Below are positions 7,703-11,683 of a DNA stretch of 11,683 nucleotides, one piece after another. The notes below the pieces were generated by a model. It had not been told where the DNA came from. It did not search any database and worked only from the letters and a program-made list of their open reading frames with translations. The position numbers and the translations under genes were made by a program. Within the stretch, counting starts at the first letter, position 1, and the number at the start of each line of letters is the position of its first letter. Source of the DNA: Bifidobacterium sp. UBA6881 (GTDB taxonomy: Bacteria > Actinomycetota > Actinomycetes > Actinomycetales > Bifidobacteriaceae); contig DKCF01000002.1 in the NCBI GenBank assembly GCA_002451435.1, positions 1 through 11,683 on the forward strand, read 5' to 3'.

Positions 7703-9103
7703 ATGAGTGCTGCGACTACGACTGCATCTCCGCAGAAGAAGATGCAGAAATTGACATGGCTCAACTATGTGGGCTATGGATCTGGAGATCTGGCCAATAA
7801 CATCGGTTGGCGTATGATGTCGATGTTTCTGGCCACCTATTACATCTACATCGGCATTCCTGCGGCGACTACTGCGGCGATCTTCCTGTTCGCCCGTTTC
7901 TTCCAGGCGGTCGTGTACCTGCTGGCCGGCAATTACGCCGATCGTGTGAAAGCCAACAAGAACGGCAAGTTCCGTCGTCTGGTGGTATGGTTCGGCGTTC
8001 CTATGATGGTGGCCATCACACTGATGTACACCATTCCCACTGACGCCAACCTGCAGATCAAGGTTTGCTGGGCCATTGTCACGTACCTGCTGTATCAGCT
8101 CCTCGGTGCGCTTGGCGGTGTTCCGTATGGCGCGTTGCTGGGTGCTATGACCCAGGACCAGAACGAGCGTCAGCGTCTGTCGTCTTCGCGTATGGTCGGT
8201 GGCGCGCTCTTCGGTCTGGTCATCACGTTCACGCTTGCGCCGAAGGTCAACTCCATGGATCCGTCCAAGCTGTTCCTTCCCGTCGTCGCCATCTTCTGCC
8301 TCATCGGCGCCCTGATCTATGTCTTCCTATACAAGACCACCATCGAACAGGTCGATGTGCCGGTTCAGCCCAAGGTCTCTTTCGCTGATACGCTCAAGGC
8401 GATTGTGAAGAACCCGGCACTGCTGATTCTGTGCTTCGCCACTGGTTTCTACCTGATTGCCACCTGCGTCGGTTCCATTGGCCCGATCATCGCCAAGCAG
8501 GTTCTTGCCAACGGCATGGATGCCGGCACCGTCGCGCTGATCACCACGCTGGTCACGCTGATCAATGCCTCTATCGGCGTCGTGGCCTCTCCGTTCGGAC
8601 CGGTTATCGCCCGTAAGCTCGGCAAGAAGGGCGGCTGGTACCTTGGTTGCGTTCTCGGCATCATCGGCGGCGTGATGTTCATCTTCGTGCAGAACGTGTG
8701 GCTGGCCTTGTTCGCAATGGCATTGAACGCCATTGGCGCGCAGTTCTGCGGAAACTACGTCTGGGGCATGGAAGGCGACACTGTCGAATACTACGAGTGG
8801 AAGACCGGAAAGCGTACCGATGGTGCGGCCATGGCTGGCCTGAGCTTCTTCCGCCAGATGTTCGGCGCGCTGACTTCTTGGCTGGGACCGGCAATTCTTG
8901 CGTTCACTGGTTACAAGGAAGGCATGAACGTCGCTCAGGATCCGTCTGTCACTGAGAACCTGCGTCTGGCCTGCGGTCTTGTGCCGCTTATCGGCTTCGT
9001 GATTTCCGCGGCCATCATGTTCTTCTATCCGATTACCGAGAAGAAGTTCGCGCAAATCAAGGCTGATCTGGCCGAGCGTCACGCGGCCAAGGCCGAAGCG
9101 TGA
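7703..9103 (+). CDS. GPH-family glycoside/cation symporter
   Basis: A 466-residue polytopic membrane protein of the glycoside-pentoside-hexuronide:cation symporter family (MFS superfamily), predicted to have about 12 helices and to import an intact glycoside with H+ or Na+. Family signatures are GYGSGDLANN (24-33, with the cation-site-type Asp29), the ADR...GKFR loop (79-91), PYGALLGAMTQDQNERQRLSSSR-type motif (141-163) and DTVEYYEWKTGKRTDG-type motif (359-374). All look intact. AAGGAG at 7688-7693 lies 9 nt before the ATG. The gene follows the GH2 gene after a 58-bp gap without an obvious terminator, so the two are probably co-transcribed: the symporter would supply the substrate that the cytoplasmic GH2 cleaves. 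The sugar specificity cannot be read, as UidB-, MelB-, LacS- and XynB-like members share these motifs. Confidence 0.95.
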   Translation: MSAATTTASPQKKMQKLTWLNYVGYGSGDLANNIGWRMMSMFLATYYIYIGIPAATTAAIFLFARFFQAVVYLLAGNYADRVKANKNGKFRRLVVWFGVPMMVAITLMYTIPTDANLQIKVCWAIVTYLLYQLLGALGGVPYGALLGAMTQDQNERQRLSSSRMVGGALFGLVITFTLAPKVNSMDPSKLFLPVVAIFCLIGALIYVFLYKTTIEQVDVPVQPKVSFADTLKAIVKNPALLILCFATGFYLIATCVGSIGPIIAKQVLANGMDAGTVALITTLVTLINASIGVVASPFGPVIARKLGKKGGWYLGCVLGIIGGVMFIFVQNVWLALFAMALNAIGAQFCGNYVWGMEGDTVEYYEWKTGKRTDGAAMAGLSFFRQMFGALTSWLGPAILAFTGYKEGMNVAQDPSVTENLRLACGLVPLIGFVISAAIMFFYPITEKKFAQIKADLAERHAAKAEA

Positions 9104-9141
9104 TAGCGGCAAACCCATTATGGCGAACAGCTGATTGAAAT

Positions 9142-9181
9142 GTCGCGTCCTCATTCCAATGCAAGGGAATGAGGACGCGAC
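9142..9181 (+). terminator. Perfect 16-bp hairpin after the symporter gene
   Basis: A perfect 16-bp stem (9142-9157 with 9166-9181) closes an 8-nt loop, beginning 38 bp after the symporter stop codon. It is GC-rich at the base and stable, which fits a transcription terminator ending the GH2-symporter unit. The downstream sequence TATTACTATT has only scattered T residues, not a clean T-run, so it may act as a weak terminator or mainly as an mRNA 3' stabiliser. Confidence 0.7.
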
Positions 9182-9202
9182 TATTACTATTGGGATGTAA
9201 TG

Positions 9203-9224
9203 TGATTCGGATTGGATCGAATCA
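9203..9224. promoter_or_regulatory. 22-bp inverted repeat, candidate autoregulatory operator
   Basis: TGATTCG (9203-9209) and CGAATCA (9218-9224) form perfect 7-bp arms with an 8-bp spacer. The site lies 20 bp before the ATG at 9245 of the LacI-type gene, where a repressor would block its own transcription. Its dyad symmetry and length suit a dimeric helix-turn-helix protein. I did not find an equally good copy before the GH2, symporter or second transporter genes, so a role outside autoregulation is unsupported. Confidence 0.45.
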
Positions 9225-9244
9225 TTGATGATTGGATGCGAACG

Positions 9245-10396
9245 ATGGTCAACAAAGTGCGTTTGGCGGATGTGGCCAAAGAGGCCGGAGTCGCCGTGTC
9301 GACGGTTTCGCGAGTTTTTTCCAATCCAAGCAGGGTCAATATTCAGACATTACAGCGTGTGCGTGCTGTCGCCAATCGCTTGGGATATATGCCAGCCGTG
9401 CATCATTCGAAAATTAAAACGGGCGATTCCCATCGGCAGGACGATTTTAAATTCCGCGAAAATGCCGATTCGCATCTTTTTGCCATGTTGGTCAATGACG
9501 CGTCGAATGGAGTGGGCGCTCAGATTCTCAAAGGCGCGCAACTCGCCGCGATGGAGTCCAATAGCGCGGTGAGCCTTATCGAAATCGGTAATTCCATGAT
9601 GTGGGCGCAACGGTTGGTGGATAACATCATCGACAAGTTGGATGGGCTTATTCTGTGCACCGACAAACTGGATGTCTCTAAAGTGCGGAAGTTGCATGAG
9701 CGTGTCCCCGTGGTGGTGATGAATCGGCCGATGGAGGGGGTGCCAAGCGTCATTCCGGATCCGTTGCTTGGCGTGGCACGTATCCTGATAATGTTCAGAC
9801 GGTACGACTTGCGCAGCATAGCTTATGTTGCCGGTTCCCATAGCGAATGGGCGAACGAATCTCGTTGGGGGACACTAAGCCAATTATGCCAGTATTTCGG
9901 CATGGAGTTACGGCAGATCGGTTCGGTGAAGCCCGGTATTGAGGGTGGTATGCAGGCCGCGCTTGCATTGGAAAACGTGCTTCCGGATGCAGTGGTGTGC
10001 TTCAATGATCTTATTGCGGCTGGAGTCATACGCAAATTCAGCATGGACGGCGTCCATGTTCCTGCGGATGTGTCTGTGGTGGGATTCGATAGTACGTTGG
10101 TGGCGCCTATGGTGGATCCGCCGATCACCACGATTCGGATTCCTCGCGCGCAGATGGGCCAGACCGCGGTGAACATGTTGCTTGGCAACAAGACTATGCC
10201 GGCATTGAATCTGCATGATACGGAACTGCTCATGAAATTGCATGAGCATGGGATTTTTCGTAAGGAATATGGTTCTTTGGCCGCGCAAATAAACACATCG
10301 CTGATGATTCGTGGGAGCGTCGCGCGAAAAGGTGTGGAGAATGCTCTGATATCAAATCAGGAAAGCGTTCCAGCGGATTTTCTCGCCAGCCGGTGA
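9245..10396 (+). CDS. LacI-family transcriptional regulator
   Basis: A LacI-type sugar-responsive DNA-binding regulator, 383 residues from the chosen start. The N-terminal helix-turn-helix is canonical (VRLADVAKEAGVAVSTVSRVFSNP, about 5-28), and the sugar-binding domain ends with the typical VVGFDS stretch (Asp282) followed by PPITTIRIP and MGQTAVNMLL. The frame extends back to a TTG at 9212 and an ATG at 9236. I chose 9245 because LacI helix-turn-helix domains start within a few residues of Met and because an inverted repeat covers 9203-9224; no start has a strong ribosome binding site. The hinge after LGYMP lacks the usual N-x-x-A-R-x-L pattern and has extra residues. About 25 extra residues precede the family-end motif MIRGSVAR (from residue 354), and about 22 follow it. 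It probably controls the neighbouring GH2/transporter genes. Confidence 0.92.
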   Translation: MVNKVRLADVAKEAGVAVSTVSRVFSNPSRVNIQTLQRVRAVANRLGYMPAVHHSKIKTGDSHRQDDFKFRENADSHLFAMLVNDASNGVGAQILKGAQLAAMESNSAVSLIEIGNSMMWAQRLVDNIIDKLDGLILCTDKLDVSKVRKLHERVPVVVMNRPMEGVPSVIPDPLLGVARILIMFRRYDLRSIAYVAGSHSEWANESRWGTLSQLCQYFGMELRQIGSVKPGIEGGMQAALALENVLPDAVVCFNDLIAAGVIRKFSMDGVHVPADVSVVGFDSTLVAPMVDPPITTIRIPRAQMGQTAVNMLLGNKTMPALNLHDTELLMKLHEHGIFRKEYGSLAAQINTSLMIRGSVARKGVENALISNQESVPADFLASR

Positions 10397-10478
10397 CGGA
10401 ACGATTCGAAATGAATATCGGTTGTGGGATGCACGTCGAGTCGAAAAGCCGGGACAAAGTTCGGAGTGAGGGGCATCA

Positions 10479-11683
10479 ATGCAGATTCCTTGGAAACACG
10501 GTCGTAAAGTAACCATCCGCTCAGCCATCGGATACGGTATGGGAGATTTCTATGGCGGAGGCCAAGGCGTTCTGGTCTCCACGTACCTCGCGTTGTTCTG
10601 GACGCGGTTCTGTGGAATGAACATCGGCTCGGCGCAGTCGATCCTCGGCATAAGCACCATTGTCAGCGCTTTCGCGGCATTGTTCTTCGGTGTGCTGGAT
10701 GACAATCTGTATCGTTTCCGGCTGGCGCGCCGGCTCGGTCGCCGACATCTGTTGATGCTCATGGTGCCGCCGTTGCTTATATTCGGAATATTGTTATGGA
10801 TTCCGGGGCTTCCCCCTGCCACGTATCTGGCCGTCTATGTGCTGTGGGTGGTGCTTGGGCAGATGTTCCAGACGGCATACAATCCTTTGCCCGGTGAAAT
10901 GGCACAGGATTTCGGGGAGCGAACGTTGCTGTCCACCGTGCGCATGTTCGTTTCCTCTGCTTCTGGCACTTTGGTGCCTTTGATTGGCGGTGTCGTGTTG
11001 GCGTTTGCCGGAGAAGACCACCCTACTGGCTATATGATTGTCGCCATTGCCTTTATCGTCGGCTTCATTGTGGCGACAAGCATCAGTTGCTGGACCACGT
11101 GGGAACTGACTCCGCGGTCGGCCGGCTTTGGACAGTGGGAAGACGGTACCAGGCAAATGTCCCATATCGGATTCGAAGGTTGGGTTCGGCGTCTGCGCAG
11201 AATTGCGGGTGAGTACGCGAGCACTCTGCGGATTGTGGTTTTCCGCCAGCATCTTGCGATGTATCTGTTGATACTCACAGCCAGCGATATTTTTGGACAA
11301 ACGGTCGTGTTTTTCATGCTGTACAACTGGAACCGTACCGCGGCATTCGCGTCGATTTTATTGAGCTGTAGCGTGGTTTCCCTGCCATTGACACCGGTAT
11401 TCGGGTGGATGATGACGCGTATCGGACCTCGGCGCATGTATGAGATCGGTTTCGTGACGGGATTGATAGGCGCTGCCTGGCTACTGGCTTCTTGGCTGTT
11501 GCGTGGACACATGCCGGCATCATTGTGGCTGATATTCGCCGTGGCCGGCATGCTGTGGTTCCTGACGGCCAAGGCGTTGTATGGATATCTGCCATGGACG
11601 GTTTTCCCGTATGTGGCCGATGTGGATCAGATCGTGACCCGACGTTCGCGCGCGGCCACATTCTCCGGCATGCAGTTCTTCGC
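10479..11683 (+). CDS. Second GPH/MFS-type sugar transporter, 3' end outside the window
   Basis: An open frame of 401 codons runs from the ATG at 10479 off the right edge. It encodes a polytopic membrane protein related to the GPH symporters: IGYGMGDFYGGGQG (17-30) matches the first-helix signature with Asp23, and YNPLPGEMAQDFGERTLLSTVR-type sequence (134-155) matches the loop motif seen as PYGALLGAMTQ...SSR in the upstream symporter. Between them the DD...RLARRLGRRH loop (74-90) replaces ADR...GKFR. The sequence is clearly divergent from the first symporter, so this is not a recent duplicate. GAGGGG at 10468-10473 lies 5 nt before the ATG. It starts 82 bp after the LacI-type gene with no terminator hairpin seen between, so they may be co-transcribed. 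The substrate is unknown, and the C-terminal signature cannot be checked. Confidence 0.88.
   Translation, partial: MQIPWKHGRKVTIRSAIGYGMGDFYGGGQGVLVSTYLALFWTRFCGMNIGSAQSILGISTIVSAFAALFFGVLDDNLYRFRLARRLGRRHLLMLMVPPLLIFGILLWIPGLPPATYLAVYVLWVVLGQMFQTAYNPLPGEMAQDFGERTLLSTVRMFVSSASGTLVPLIGGVVLAFAGEDHPTGYMIVAIAFIVGFIVATSISCWTTWELTPRSAGFGQWEDGTRQMSHIGFEGWVRRLRRIAGEYASTLRIVVFRQHLAMYLLILTASDIFGQTVVFFMLYNWNRTAAFASILLSCSVVSLPLTPVFGWMMTRIGPRRMYEIGFVTGLIGAAWLLASWLLRGHMPASLWLIFAVAGMLWFLTAKALYGYLPWTVFPYVADVDQIVTRRSRAATFSGMQFF

Noticed and set aside
8327..9154. Minus-strand ORF of 275 codons opposite the GPH symporter
   Set aside because: A shadow frame with low-complexity polar composition; the symporter frame has intact family signatures.
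10403..10421. Palindrome-like stretch between the LacI-type gene and the second transporter
   Set aside because: Only the outer four bases of each side pair; the inner arms do not match, so it is not a credible operator.
1..11683. CRISPR arrays, tRNA or rRNA genes, transposases or phage genes
   Set aside because: None seen on either strand; the only direct repeats are the short tandem units in the divergent promoter, too short and spacer-free for CRISPR.

Overview
The window looks like a sugar-utilisation locus from a high-GC Gram-positive gut-type actinobacterium, most probably Bifidobacterium. The evidence is moderately high GC coding sequence, strong GGAG-type ribosome binding sites, and the pairing of a GH2 glycosidase with GPH-family symporters and a LacI-type repressor. 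The genus is inferred from gene content and style, not proven.

Left part (1-2110): the last 80 codons of one ABC exporter half-transporter, then 9 bp later a complete second half-transporter of 595 residues. They read as a two-gene heterodimeric exporter operon on the plus strand. A 13-bp hairpin follows; its T-run lies on the minus-strand side, so it mainly ends the gene that converges from the right.

Middle part (2108-9103): a solute-binding lipoprotein gene on the minus strand, with no permease or ATPase genes of its own in the window, diverges from a 1348-residue GH2 glycoside hydrolase on the plus strand. The 191-bp divergent control region holds two exact 13-bp tandem repeats plus a partial third copy, a 13-bp inverted repeat next to the lipoprotein gene, and a possible 31-codon leader ORF that overlaps the GH2 start codon. 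The GH2 protein has no signal peptide but carries a discoidin-like domain and three Fn3-like domains, an arrangement more often seen in surface enzymes. A GPH-family cation symporter gene follows 58 bp after the GH2 stop. A perfect 16-bp hairpin closes this unit.

Right part (9203-11683): a LacI-family regulator with an atypical hinge and an extended C-terminus, preceded by a 22-bp inverted repeat that may be its own operator. A second, divergent-sequence GPH-family transporter follows and runs off the right edge.

Likely working model (inference): the GPH symporter brings an intact glycoside into the cytoplasm, the GH2 enzyme cleaves it there, and the LacI protein controls the cluster. The binding protein may capture a related ligand, but its partner membrane proteins must be encoded elsewhere. 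The substrate cannot be read from the sequence.
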